From Lotus japonicus (Eukaryota > Streptophyta > Magnoliopsida > Fabales > Fabaceae): DNA of 64,000 nucleotides. Positions 1-11,421 of this stretch are shown piece by piece (within the stretch, counting starts at the first letter, position 1; every line of letters begins with the position of its first letter). Made by a program: the position numbers and the translations under genes. The DNA is taken from assembly GCF_012489685.1 (NCBI RefSeq), contig NC_080042.1, positions 77,629,093 through 77,693,092 of the forward strand, read 5' to 3'. The notes beneath the pieces were generated by a model. It ran no database searches, was not told the DNA's origin, and was given only the letters and a program-made list of their open reading frames with translations.

Positions 1-311
1 TATCTACCTATTTATATGGAGTAATTTGGCTAACTATGATAGTTAATCTAACATCATACCACTAACTCACGTTTTGTTTTTTCAAAAACCGTCGTAGATC
101 ATAGGGTGTTAGTCTCTTATCTATCCTGGTCAGTCTGGAAGATTCTTTCCACCACACCGGTCTTCCTTATATCGGCTAGTTCAATTGTGAAATACCATAT
201 TCCCTATTATTAAGGATTCGAACCACTTGCTTTGTACACTCGTGATAATATACCAAAAGCTCTGAAATATCTTTCCTTTGCTTAAGTTTCTAATTTTTTA
301 CTATCATCACA
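1..311. other. Sequence upstream of Copia-A; no matching 5' LTR found
   Basis: This stretch precedes the primer-binding-like site of Copia-A, where a 5' LTR would be expected. By eye it does not resemble the 125-bp LTR at the 3' end of the element; only a short ...TCACA end before the primer site is shared. Either the 5' LTR has been replaced or rearranged, or it is too diverged to see. No gene is visible. Confidence 0.5.
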
Positions 312-323
312 TGGTATCAGCAG
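312..323 (+). promoter_or_regulatory. Primer-binding-site-like sequence of Copia-A
   Basis: TGGTATCAGCAG resembles the initiator-Met tRNA primer site TGGTATCAGAGC used by most plant copia elements, with a diverged 3' part. It follows a CA dinucleotide, as expected directly after a 5' LTR. Confidence 0.6.
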
Positions 324-773
324 TCAATTTTTTATCCCAAAAAAAAAAAAAACCTAATTTCCTTTTCTTTTCCTCTATTTTTTTTTTACTGGTCTCCTCC
401 TAGCAGCCGACCCTTCCTCTCCCCGCGCCGCCAGCCTCCTCGCCGCGCCACCGCGCCGCCCGACGCTGTGAGTTCCAGTCCGGATCGACCAAGACCCGCG
501 ACCCACGACCCACGTCGTCCCTGCTCGCGTCTGTCTCTCTCTCGGTTCCTGCCCGTGTCTGTCTTCCTCTCTCTCGCGCGACCACCGCGCGCCGCCGGAT
601 GTTCCACCTTCCTCCTCAGCCCGAGCGCCCGTGCCCCTGCACCCCGCGCCCCGCTGCAGCTTCCTCTGACCAGCAACGCTGCAACCTCCTCTGACCCGCG
701 ACCCGTGCCCCTGCACCGCGAGCCCGCCCCTGAGATCCAGGTTCTCCCCACTGTTCCCTTCTCCTTCGAAACC

Positions 774-1880
774 ATGTCAGACTCCGAGACCAGCGCCACC
801 GTCCCCGGCGGATCCACGGCCAAAACTGCCCCCGATGCCAAACAAGTTTTTCACCCCGCGTTCACCGTATCCAACATCAAGAATCACATTCATATCGTTC
901 TTGAGATGGAAACGGATCAGTATGGCACTTGGGCGGAATTGTTTCGCATTCATGCAGATTCCCACAAGGTTCTTCATCATATTGAACCTCCCACAGGGAA
1001 GGCACCACCGCCTCCAGCCACCGATGATGAGAAGGACTTATGGAACATTCTTGACAAAAAGGTCCTTCAATGGATTTACTCAACTATTTCCATTGACCTT
1101 TTGACCACCATTCTTGTACCCGGTTCAACCGCTATGAGATCTTGGAATGATCTGAGAGACATTTTTCAGGACAATCAAAATGCTCGTGCTGTGACTCTTG
1201 AACAAGAGTTCTCTACTACACGCATGGATAGCTTTCCCAATGTTTCTGCTTATTGCCAACGTCTCAAGACGCTCTCTGACCAGCTGAAGAATGTTGGTTC
1301 TCCTGTCAACAATCATCGTCTGGTTCTTCAGCTGATCTCCGGTCTCTCTGATGCTTATCGTGGTGTTGCTACTCTGATTCGGCAGAGCAATCCGCTTCCT
1401 AATTTCAACCAGGCTCGCTCCATGTTTACTTTGGAAGAATCCGGTATGGCAAAGATGGTGAACCATACCTCTCATGCTGCCATGCACACGTCCCAGCCGA
1501 GTCATTCTGATGACTCCTCCCAGAATAACAATCGCCGTTCCAACAACCGTTCTCGTTTCCGTGGAGGTCAGGGTCGTAGCGGAGGTCGTGGTAACCGTGG
1601 TGGCTCTCGACCTACTGGTTCCCCAAGTGCACCTAATGCTCCTCCACCGTGGGCATCTTCTTGGCAGCCGCAACCGTATCATGCTTGGCCACAGTGGGGT
1701 TATTCCCCGCCGCCGTGGGCTATGCCTCCATGCCCATATCCCACCGCTCCGTGGCAGCGCCCGACCACTCCTCTGAAGCAACCTGGCATCCTCAGTCAGC
1801 GCCCGCAAGCGTATGCCGCTACAACATCCTCTTCCGTCCCTACCGACATAGAGGCTGCCCTGCACACCATGTCTCTCCAT
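774..1880 (+). pseudogene. Copia-A Gag region (UBN2-type)
   Basis: Capsid-like Gag of a copia element. The open frame extends upstream to 468, but that start is a GTG; the first ATG in a plausible context is at 774 ([10 protein letters not shown]...). The product begins with a low-complexity N-terminus. It continues with a helical Gag core of the UBN2/retrotran_gag type ([35 protein letters not shown]) and ends in an R/G/S/N-rich segment and a proline-rich tail. No CCHC zinc knuckle is visible; the basic RG-rich tract may take its place. The frame is lost near 1870-1885, where similarity continues in a frame one base back, consistent with a one-base deletion. The same frame runs on meaninglessly to 2069. 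Confidence 0.8.
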
Positions 1881-3205
1881 CCTCGGAAGATCAGTGGTAT
1901 ATGGATACTGGAGCGACATCTCACACCACGGCGTCACCAGGTAATCTCTCGTCTTACTCTAATTTGCGTAATTCGAATCAGACTATTATTGTTGGCAGTG
2001 GCCATGGGATTCCAATTCACGGTACCGGCACCACAACCATACCCACCTCACACCAACCTCTCACCCTAAACCGTGTTTTGCATGCCCCGCAAATTATTAA
2101 AAATTTAGTTTCTGTACGACAACTCACAATAGACAATAATGTCTCTGTCTCATTTGACCCATTTGGTTTCTCTATCTCTGATTTTCAGACGGGGATCCCT
2201 CTTCTTCGATGTGACAGCTTCGGCGATCTCTATCCAGTCACCGCTCCCCCCAATTTTGTTGGTCTCACCTCCAGTCTTTGGCATCGTCGACTTGGTCATC
2301 CTGGAGCCTCAGTTTTGAATTCCCTTCGCACAAATAAGTTCATTAGTAGTGAACCTTTTGATTCATCTGTCGTTTGTGATTCTTGTGTTTTTGGCAAACA
2401 TGTTAAGTTGCCGTTTTATGATTCTCAAACTACTACATTGATGCCCTTTGATATTATTCACAGTGATTTATGGACATCTCCTGTTCTAAGTTCTAATGGT
2501 CATAAGTATTATGTTCTGTTTTTGGATGATTTCACAAACTTCTTGTGGACTTTTCCCATTTCCCGCAAATCACAAGTGTTTGACATGTTTATCTCTCTTA
2601 TCACTCTTATTCAAACTCAATTCAAGCAACCTGTCAAATGTTTTCAGTGTGACAATGGCGGTGAATATAATAATGAGCTTTTTCGCAAATATTGCACTGA
2701 TAATGGCCTTGATTTCCGCTTCTCTTGCCCCCATACCTCTCCTCATAATGGGAAAGCTGAGCGGAAAATACGGACCATTAACAATATGATTCGCACTATG
2801 CTTGCTCATTCTTCTGTTCCTCACAGTTTTTGGCCTCATGCACTTGAAATGGCGACTTATCTTTTGAACATTCTGCCTCACAAAACACTCAAGAATCAGT
2901 CTCCCACACAATTGCTATATCATCGTACTCCTTCCTATACACACCTTCGGATATTTGGTTGTCTGTGTTATCCTTTGTTTCCTTCTACTACTATCCACAA
3001 ACTACAACCTCGCTCCACTCCGTGTGTCTTTTTGGGTTATCCGTCCAATCATAGAGGCTACAAATGTTTTGATTTGTCGAACAGAAAAATAATAATTTTG
3101 TGGCATGTTGTCTTTGACGAGAGACCCAATTTCCTTTTGCCAACCTCAACCCCCCTCCTCCTCCATCTTATGCTTGTTTGGATGATGACTTCCATCCCTA
3201 TTTAG
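1880..3205 (+). pseudogene. Copia-A protease and integrase region
   Basis: This frame is open from 1649 but carries recognisable similarity only from about 1880. In order: an aspartic protease active site ([10 protein letters not shown]), a GAG-pre-integrase HHCC-type zinc region (HRRLGHPG ... CDSCVFGKH), and the integrase catalytic core. The core includes FDIIHSDLW, DNGGEY and an HNGKAERK block, consistent with the D, D and E residues of a DDE integrase. Similarity leaves this frame near 3120-3127, and the frame closes at 3205 after an unrelated tail. It is a decayed part of the Copia-A polyprotein and cannot be translated together with its neighbours without frame changes. Confidence 0.8.
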
Positions 3206-5037
3206 TTAATCAGTGGAAGAATCAGTTACACCAGCCTGTTGTAGTTGAGCCAGCCACCTCGGCCCCCAACGTTGCCGATCCACCCACCTCTTCCATTTGT
3301 CAACAACCACTAACTGATTATATCCCCGCTAGCACTCAGTCCCCGTCCTCAGCACCAACACCACCACAACCACCGCCCCGCCCTAACCCACCTACTAGGA
3401 CCGTCACCACTCGTAGCATGACAGGTATTGCCAAACCCCGAAAGCTATTCACCCTATCGGCCTCTATATCTGATCCTGCTATCTCTCCTGTTCCCAAGAA
3501 CCCCAACCTTTCTTTGTCTGACCCGAATTGGCAATCTGCAATGCAATCTGAATTTGATGCGCTTATTAGAAATAAGACGTGGGATTTAGTCCCTCGACCT
3601 TGTGATGCTAATATTATTCGTTGCATGTGGATTTTTAGGCATAAGAAGAAATCTGATGGTTCTTTTGAGCGTTACAAAGCTCGTCTTGTAGGTGATGGCA
3701 GGTCACAGGTTCCAGGTGTTGATTGTGATGAGACTTTTAGTCATGTGGTGAAGCCTGCTACAATTCGCACTGTTCTCACCATAGCTCTCTCCAAGTCTTG
3801 GCCCATTCATCAACTCGACGTCCAGAATGCCTTTCTTCACGGTGACCTTTATGAGACTGTCTACATGCATCAGCCCCTCGGTTTTCGTGACCCACATCAT
3901 CCTGATCATGTCTGTCGCTTGAAAAAGTCCCTTTATGGTCTCAAGCAAGCTCCACGGGCGTGGTACCAACGTTTTGCTGATTATGTAGCCACCATTGGTT
4001 TTCACCATAGCACGTCAGATCACTCTCTCTTCATCTACAAACAGGGTTCTGACCTGGCATACATACTCCTTTATGTTGATGACATCATCCTCATCACCTC
4101 CACTCAAGATCTTCGCCGTAAGTTCATGTCTCTCTTGGCCTCCGAATTTGCGATGAAGGATCTAGGCCCTCTGAGCTACTTTCTGGGCATTGCCGTTCAT
4201 CGCCATCCTCATGGCCTCTTTCTCAGCTAGAGCACTTATGCTTCAGAGATTATTGAGCGTGCTGGCATGGCATCATGCAAACCGTCTGCCACTCCTGTTG
4301 ACACCAAACAGAAGCTCAGCACCTCCTCTGGCACTCCTTATGGGGATCCCACTCTATATCGGAGTCTTGCAGGTGCATTACAGTATCTCACTTTTACTCG
4401 CCCTGATATCTCTTATGCTGTTCAGCAGGTTTGCCTTCACATGCATGCTCCTTGCACGGATCACATGCTCGCTCTCAAACGCATCCTGCGCTATGTTCAG
4501 GGTACTATTCATTTTGGATTGTCTCTGACCCCATCTCCCATTCAGAAGCTCATTACTTACACTGGTGCTGATTGGGGTGGATGTCCTGACACTCGTCGTT
4601 CCACGTCTGGCTATTGTGTATTCCTTGGTGACAACCTCATCTCCTGGTCTTCTAAACGGCAGCCTACTCTCTCGCGTTCCAGTGCTGAGGCTGAGTACCG
4701 AGGTGTCGCCAATGTTGTCTCTGAGTCTTGCTGGATTCGTAATCTTCTCCTGGAGCTTCATTTTCCGCTTCCCCGGGCCACTCTGGTGTATTGTGACAAT
4801 GTTAGTGCCATCTATCTCTCTGGTAATCCTGTGCAGCATCAACGGACAAAACATATTGAGATGGATATTCATTTTGTTCGAGAGAAGGTAGCACGTGGCC
4901 AGGTGCGCGTTCTTCATGTTCCTTCCCGGTACCAGATTGCAGATATCTTCACCAAAGGTTTACCCCGGGTTCTTTTTGATGATTTTCGGACCAGTCTAAC
5001 CGTTCGTGATCCTCCCGCTTCGACTGCGGGGGTGTGA
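3127..5037 (+). pseudogene. Copia-A reverse transcriptase and RNase H region
   Basis: Third frame of Copia-A. The RT begins with the NKTWDLVPRP motif, continues through QLDVQNAFLHGDL and LYGLKQAPRAWYQ, and reaches the catalytic YVDD box around 4070-4083. RNase H follows (GCPDTRRSTSGYC, SRSSAEAEYRG, TKHIEMDIHFVR, ADIFTKGLP). The frame is interrupted once by TAG at 4228-4230, just after the RT domain; a single C-to-T change in a Gln codon would explain it. The natural stop TGA at 5035-5037 overlaps the first bases of the 3' LTR, which is normal for copia elements. The RT carries GDGRSQ where most relatives have a Lys-Gly (AKG) pair. Confidence 0.85.
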
Positions 5038-5159
5038 TAGACTAGAATATTCTCCTGTAATTATGTTGAGTCATAATTAAGTAGTTGACCATACATTATA
5101 TTTATTGTATATATAATATTCACATATCAATGAGAAAGGTACCCAATCAATTTCTCACA
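5035..5159 (+). repeat. 3' LTR of Copia-A
   Basis: Short LTR of 125 bp starting TGATAGACTAG and ending TTTCTCACA, directly after the polypurine tract. It contains an AT-rich TATA-like stretch near 5100-5120. The expected TG...CA ends are present. No partner copy was found at the 5' side. Confidence 0.7.
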
Positions 5160-6207
5160 AAAATATCAATAGATCACTTTTGGACGATTTTTCCAAGTAA
5201 TTAACGATGTTACATAGACAAGAATACATGATGATAAAAGTGTTCGTTCTTAGTTGTTACCTGTAATTGAAGCAGCCAGAAATATAGCTAGCTGTCGTAT
5301 TAATTAATGAATAAAAACTCTTGGTTCATTTCCTCCTATTGAATTCACTTTCACAACCATCCGGTATTTGTCTCCAAAGCTATTGGCACAGACGGAGACA
5401 GGAAATAAACAAATTATACAGATATTTATTTATACGTTAAAGAATCGCCGCCACAGATACTTTTTTCTATTTAAATAACTAAAAATCACACACACATATT
5501 GCATGTTTTAAGAAATTATGAATAATATAAAAAGGTTTAGATTTTGGTGTAGATCAATACAATATTAACAAAAAAAATTACAATTTTAATATCAATTTCA
5601 TCTAGGAGTCTCACAAACGAAGTTTTTTTCATTAATCCCATCTCATGTATTGATAGACTACATACTTGACCAAATAGTACAAAATGAAGTACAATTAGAA
5701 ACGTGATCTAACCAATTTTATCTTTCGGCCCAATGTCTTGTCTGGTAATGTAAAGAAGAAACCTACATTCTGTGAACTGAATCTTGAATGGCAGATATCT
5801 ATTAGGCAATTTGTTGGGCTTATGAACATTTAAATTAAATATTGGTAAGCTCTTTGTCTCCTATTTATTTACTACCAAATTGTTGAAGCCAAAACTAGGA
5901 CATATATGCTGACAGAAATAGGGACCAAACAGACATGTTTATGTGGATAAAACTTGTGTCCTCCTCCTCAAAGCAGCAAAGCCACTCATTACTAAATATC
6001 TATTAAGCCGTGTGTTTTTCTTTCAGTTTTTGTGAGATAAAATATTGAAGATATTTAAATTTTGATAGTTGTTTTTAATTAATAAATCACATGTTTTTAA
6101 TTTTTCTTTAAAATAATTTTATCAGTTTAAGTGAGATAAATTTATTAATAAACAAGTGATAAATGTTACTTAATAATTTCTAATTAGTTAAGCAGCGCAC
6201 GCTGGCT
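5160..6207. other. AT-rich intergenic sequence
   Basis: I see no gene, RNA or recognisable mobile element here. Only short spurious reading frames occur. Confidence 0.6.
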
Positions 6208-6216
6208 TAAAATAAA

Positions 6217-6621
6217 GGTAAATTATGTGGTATCCTGAATTTTTTTTTTTGTGTGGTACCCGAACTAGGTAATTTAATATATTATTATCATATTATTCAA
6301 GGTAAATACTACATCTTTAGATTTTACTTCACTTATCAATTGACTTTATCTCATGAAATTCATTTTTTAATGAAAAATGAAAAATGGACGAGTGGTGGAA
6401 ACGAATGATGGTGTTGGGGATGCGCGTAAAATGATCATGGTTAATGGATGAACAAAGCTCAGAAAACACAACTAGCATATCTCATGTACCTAAGAATGGA
6501 ACACTGCATTACTATAATATAACAAAATCAAAATTTTAATCGATACATGAGTCTTTATTATTGAACCAACTCATTTTAGGTACCACACCCTAATCCGGCT
6601 TAAGGTACCACAGCAAGCACC
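6217..6621. mobile_element. Short MULE-type nonautonomous element (405 bp)
   Basis: Terminal inverted repeats GGTAAATTATGTGGTATCC on the left and the complement of GGTACCACAGCAAGCACC on the right. They are followed inward by a second related pair built on GTGTGGTACC. The element is flanked by a perfect 9-bp duplication TAAAATAAA at 6208-6216 and 6622-6630. A 9-bp TSD is the hallmark of Mutator-like elements. No coding sequence inside. Confidence 0.75.
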
Positions 6622-6941
6622 TAAAATAAAATAGAAAAGAGAACATTTTTGGATATTTTATGTTGTTTTTTCTGCCTTTGAATTGGATGCTATGGATATA
6701 TATATATATATATATATGTTTGGTCTTTTGTGAATTGTGACAATTATTCGAGTTTATCCACACAAGTGAAACATATCATAGCATAAAGAACAAAATTTTG
6801 TTTCTCTTTTGGAATTTTCTGTTATTCTAGTGGGTAAAATTCCAAGATCAAGTTATTGATCAAAAGAAATTTTCTGATTTTGGGGGCTGGAAAGTGTTCC
6901 CATAGATAAGATCTCAAGCTGTTCCGGTGTTCAGTAAAGCA

Positions 6942-7130
6942 CCATACATTGTGGCCGAGATATAAATTTCTTATCTGATTTATAGTCATGTGACCGAGCC
7001 TGAAATATAATATTGTGAACCGACTTATAGCTATGTGGTGAGACTGAGACATATAACTCTGCGAACTTACTTATAGACATATGGTGAAAGCCGAGACATA
7101 ACTCTGTCAATTGACTTATAGCTTATGAGA
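6942..7130. repeat. Imperfect tandem repeat, about 45-bp period, 3-4 copies
   Basis: Copies share a core resembling GACTTATAGCTATGTGGTGA followed by a GAGACATATAACTCTG-like half. They start near 6975, 7021, 7068 and 7111, with a degenerate copy before the first. Copies differ at many positions, so the array is old. Confidence 0.65.
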
Positions 7131-7139
7131 TCATGAAAA

Positions 7140-7660
7140 GATTCAAAGTAACTTCCCCAACGTGTTTCCCGCTCAAATTCGCTAGGGACAATGAGACACC
7201 GTTGAACGCCGAACATGCCGCTAGGGTAAGTAGAGCATATAGTAGAGTGCAGATCCATCGTCCATCCAACTATAGGAAGGACAAAACATCCAACTGTCCA
7301 TCGTGAAGCACGTCGTGCCTAGGAAATTGGACGACATTGACAAGATCAGACGCTCTGACCTGCGCTTATATAAAGGTATGCAAAACAAACTATGATACAC
7401 ACGTATAATCCTAATCTTAACAAAATTAAAACTCTAAGTGACTTGAGCGTCAGAGTGTCTTCGCAGGTACCGCCAATGGATGACCCAGTACCACAGGGAA
7501 GAGACACCGCAAAAGAGAAACCACCCTTAGAGGCAAGGAGCCCTGATGAAAGACTAAGTTAGAGCACGATTTGTCATCATCAACAAAAGCACCTAGTTCA
7601 CCTCGTTCCTTACACCCTGCTAGGGTGATTGATCTGATTTGTCTGATCATAAGCCCCAAA
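7140..7660 (+). mobile_element. Probable LTR-retrotransposon LTR remnant
   Basis: This stretch has the texture of a plant Gypsy LTR: a TATA-like box (TTATATAAAGG near 7366-7376) followed by GACTTGAGCGTCAGAGTG and GTCTTCGCAGGTACC. I recall that phrase from LTR downstream regions of plant Gypsy elements. It is less AT-rich than its surroundings. The ends are not defined, no internal Gypsy coding sequence is present, and a database search would be needed to name it. Confidence 0.4.
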
Positions 7661-8100
7661 TAAATTATAATCTTTTTGTTTCAAAATGTATGAGTTATTG
7701 TCTAAATGTGAGTTTTGAGTTTCTACTATGAGTTATATATGTCACAAATTTTAGCTAAGGGAGGGGAACGAGATTTAAGTAAGGTACAAGCCATTCTTGA
7801 ATGGTTAACACCACGTTCTCTCATATATTTTAGGAAGAGAGTTAGGAATAGAAGAGAGAAAGGAGAAATATGATGTGCGTTATGATAGAAAAAGAAAAGA
7901 TATACGAAGAGAAAATATGTGAAAATGAATAGAAATTCAAATTTGTTAAAGGTATCAAATATAAATATTGTATATGTTTGAGTAGTAAATCTAATGCAGA
8001 GTATGTAACAGTATGCAAATAAACATTACTTTTAGGTAAAATCTAGTTAGATAAAGGTTGAAAGCTACATAAGTTTATAAGCTAGCTAGTTGTGCGCTAA
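7661..8100. other. AT-rich intergenic sequence
   Basis: No gene or recognisable element seen. The CDF gene lies beyond on the minus strand, so this is downstream of its 3' end. Confidence 0.5.
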
Positions 8101-8108
8101 AGCTTAAT

Positions 8109-8290
8109 TTTTTTTTTTGATAATTTGGAGGGCTAAAGCCCCGAACAAACACAAGAAACTACACTAGTCTAGGAGTTAAAACTCCCATTACATCATTAGT
8201 AACAAAAGCAAGAAGGCCAGTAGGCACGTTGTCCCCATTGAAAGTAAAGTTGATATAGTGGCTGATTGAATAAACACTATAGCTTATGGG
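8109..8290 (-). mobile_element. Probable 3' end of a LINE (L1-type)
   Basis: On the minus strand the sequence ends in GGGGCTTTAGCCCTCC, then an AATTATC-A(n) tail (a T run at 8109-8120 on the plus strand). A GGCTTTAGCCC-like 3' UTR followed by poly(A) is typical of plant L1 LINEs; the better preserved LINE at 60.2 kb has a similar GGGCTTAGTCCC end. Weakly similar AGCTTA sequences lie at both sides, but no convincing TSD. The 5' limit is approximate. Confidence 0.45.
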
Positions 8291-8703
8291 AGTTCACATA
8301 ACGCAAAAAAAGTAAAATAAATGTGATAATCTTTTGGAAGTTAACATTACCATATTGTAGCATAGAATCTCATTAAGAAGAAGAAGAAGCAATAGCAGGC
8401 TTTTGATGAAGAGTTCTTTATTCTAAATCCTTGAATTTTGTTCCAAGAAAATTCTTTCCTGTCTTTCCTCCTTGTTATTTATCTTGTCTCACATATATAT
8501 ACATCAGAGATACTAAATCAAGTCATCTAAAAATGAAGAAAAATCCTGTCACACTGACAGGTTGGAAGCTAATTAAACTATAAACTCTTCTATCCTATAA
8601 ATCCTTCTTAAAGGTTGGTCAACAATACAATTATTCAACTTCTCAAGGAGAAAAACAAAAACATGTTAGCAGAATGAGGTTTGCAATGGAAAATAATCAA
8701 GAT

Positions 8704-11421
8704 TCAAGTCCTCTCATGGAAGATACGAGATCTTGACAAAGCTGCAGGGTTTGCATGCAACAAAGGGGATGCTTCAGCAACATGACTCTTCTTGTCAAAT
8801 CCCTTGAAAAGGCTTCCTCCTCCATTGAGAGAGTTTCCCTTCTCATCATGCTTGATCCCCAATGTTGACCATATAGAACTCTTTGAAGCTTCATTAGGGT
8901 CATCAATTCTCAGTGTCTTTGGAATCAACACACCATTACTTCTAGAACTAGACTTTTCCTTCTCTGAGTTTGATGGAAAGAGAATTTCCCCTTCCCTTGA
9001 GTGTTTCCCCAAAGCAGGTGAGTTAGCAGAAGATTGAGGAGAGATAGGGTGTGGGTGTGCCCAGAATGCTGGTGCATGATAAAATGGCACAGGGTAGTTT
9101 AGTTGGCAAAAAGCAGGGGAAGGCATTGCAGGGTTCCATGGATAAGGCCAAGGGATAGAAGAAGAACCTTGGAAGGGAAATTGAGGAGGAAAAACTTGAC
9201 AATTCTTATCAATTGATTGTTCATATGAGCCAAAATTGCCTCTCTTTTCAGATGAAGTTCTATCATCTCCATTACTATCTTCTCTGACAAAAATGCTCTG
9301 TTTTGGTGCATGAAACAGAGCTTTGGGTTGTGTTTTATCTGCAAGGCTCAGTCCAGAAGCCATGGAATTGCAGAGAGGAGAAGAATCTGATCCAAAGGTC
9401 AACACAGCTTCTTCATTGGCTTGAAGGGTCTCAGGAACCATCATCATCATTTGGCGATAATGCGAGGCGGCCGCAGAAGAACAAGAAGAGGAAATGTTCT
9501 TGTTCTTGCGGCGGCCTGCGCCTACGGGCACGTTCCTCATGGTGCCTCCGGCGGTCCAGTACCTTTGGCAGTTCTTGCAGAAGTGGCGGGGCTGGTTGAC
9601 GTTGTAGTTGTTGTAGTAGCAGAATTTTGTATCCATGCTGTTGCATCGCGGACATGGGAGAATTTTGTCTGGTTTCTTTAGACCTTTGTTGTCTTGTGAT
9701 TCACTTGTCTCACTCTGTTCTCCATTTTTGGAGGATTTCAGAAGAGAGGTTTCTCTTTCAGATGAGGGAGTCTTGGGGTTCTCAAAAATGGTTGAAGATG
9801 TGGGGGATTTTGAATCCTCTGTGGATTGATGTGAGAGATTTTTATCTTGTGTTGATGTGATGAGTTCTTTCTTTGAAGGTTCCTGAAATTGAAGAACAAT
9901 ACTAAGATAAGAAAAAGTGAAATACTTATTCCCTATAGCTAGTAGCCACACATAAAAACTTGCAAAAAAGTGAAGTCAAAGCTTCAACGTGAAGACCAAA
10001 ATACAAGCCACAAAATCATATTAAGTTTATATCCTTTAGCTAAGCTAACTGATTTGTTTGTTATGACACATATAAATGGAAACAATAAATGGTCATTAAT
10101 CTTTATTATTCTTAAAATTTTATTCTATTTCCCTTTTTCTAATACATCATTTAGAGGGGGGAAATCTTTAATTTAGAAGTTAGAATTCAATTATTCAAAC
10201 ATCCATGTTCATGATATCTTAGAGTGCAAGGTAGATAGTTAGTGAAATGAATCCAACAGTGAAAACAGGGGAGGAAACAGAGGACATATTATTTTAGGAA
10301 TAGGATCTTTTAATTATAAATTCTCTCAAATTTTCTTAAGTTTAAAGTTTGTGACTATTTTTTTCATCATATTAAATTTTTATAAAAAGAGATGGACTGA
10401 CATAAGGTTGCAATTCACATAGTTAGTTCAAATTCAATTAACAGGATCTTAGTCTATTATTTTATCCTTGCAAAATATTTTATAAAGAATTGCTGTGGGA
10501 CAAGTCATGCTTGGAAACTGAAGAAGCAATTAGATATGGACAGAGTGTCAAACCAAAATAAAAGTTGGATCCAATTAAAGTCCAACGCGTGAAAAGCAAC
10601 TTCATTGGATTTTGGTGGAGCAAGGAATTTAATAAGAAATCTTCGAACATATCTAAAGGCTACAGTACTTATAGGATGCTACAAGAGATCTAATATAATA
10701 AGACATGAACTCATTGGTGAAGTATCAAATCAAACCAGTTTAGGATCAAAGTCTACAATTATGAATCAGATTAATTTGCAAACTTAATTACTTGGGATAT
10801 TAATAAAGCAAGATCAATGATTTACTAAGAGACTGGACAAAACCAAAACAAGTCCAACCACATAATATTGTTCGTTATTCTTAAAATTACATTCTACTAT
10901 TCAAGAATCATGAACTGGATCTAGTTTTGCTGACAGTGCCCCCACTACAACTTGTGGCCACTACTTAAAAACCAATTCAGTAGATTCAGAAATGAGAAAA
11001 GTAAACAATTTCATCAACCATCACTCACTGACCATGCAAAATACTTGGTATACTTTTCAAACAAAAAGTTATCAAACAGCCAAGAATAAGAATATATTGC
11101 AGTTATGAGCCTCAATTGACACCTCAACCAAAAGCAATTTAACATTTAAAAAGAAATTTTTGAAATGAACCCATTAACAATTGCTAGCTCATGAAAAAAA
11201 GGGTCGCTTTTAAATTTGCAAAACACATTAGTTATGTAGTAACATACCTCAATTCTTTCTGCTTCATGTTTCGTTGCAGAGCTCAATTCACCAGGAGAAG
11301 ATGAAGATGAAGGTGGACTATGATCAGAAGAAGAATCATTGGCAGAAACCTTTCTGTTATGTGGCAGAGAAATCGTTCTCCCAAACAGCTTTATGGCAGA
11401 GTCTTTCATAACCTCAGACAT
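8704..11421 (-). CDS. Cycling Dof factor (CDF-like) transcription factor
   Basis: A two-exon gene for a Dof zinc-finger transcription factor of the CDF group, about 450 residues. Exon 1 is 11421-11248 (58 codons, [19 protein letters not shown]...), the donor is GAG|GTATGT, the intron is 1365 bp, and exon 2 is 9882-8704 after TTTCAG|GAA, phase 0. The single-zinc Dof domain ([20 protein letters not shown]...) spans about residues 131-187, with zinc cysteines at about 135, 138, 160 and 163. The N-terminal IKLFGRTI and the C-terminal blocks ([39 protein letters not shown]) are CDF hallmarks; the C-terminal region is known for binding FKF1/GI. In Arabidopsis, CDFs repress CONSTANS and act in photoperiodic flowering and stress. 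An apparently intact gene. The start is chosen by CDF conservation. Which CDF paralogue it is cannot be said by eye. Confidence 0.92.

Larger units (their letters stand above)
312..5159 (+). mobile_element. Ty1/copia LTR retrotransposon, degenerate (Copia-A)
   Basis: A copia-type retrotransposon with the order Gag, protease, integrase, reverse transcriptase, RNase H, which defines the Ty1/copia superfamily (integrase before RT). The coding region is split by a frame change near 1880, another near 3120-3127 and an in-frame TAG at 4228-4230, so a full polyprotein cannot be made. A polypurine tract (GCGGGGGTG) ends at 5034 and the 3' LTR starts at 5035. The leader around 400-760 is unusually C/CT-rich and G+C-rich compared with the AT-rich surroundings. 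Inner boundaries are clear. The 5' boundary is not, because no 5' LTR matching the 3' LTR was found and no TSD could be set. Confidence 0.9.

Noticed and set aside
468..773. Upstream extension of the Copia-A Gag frame
   Set aside because: It begins with GTG and has low-complexity Pro/Arg/Ser composition; the ATG at 774 precedes the Gag-like part.
9303..9860. Overlapping plus-strand frames opposite the CDF exon 2
   Set aside because: They are antisense shadows of the Dof-domain coding sequence with no family features of their own.
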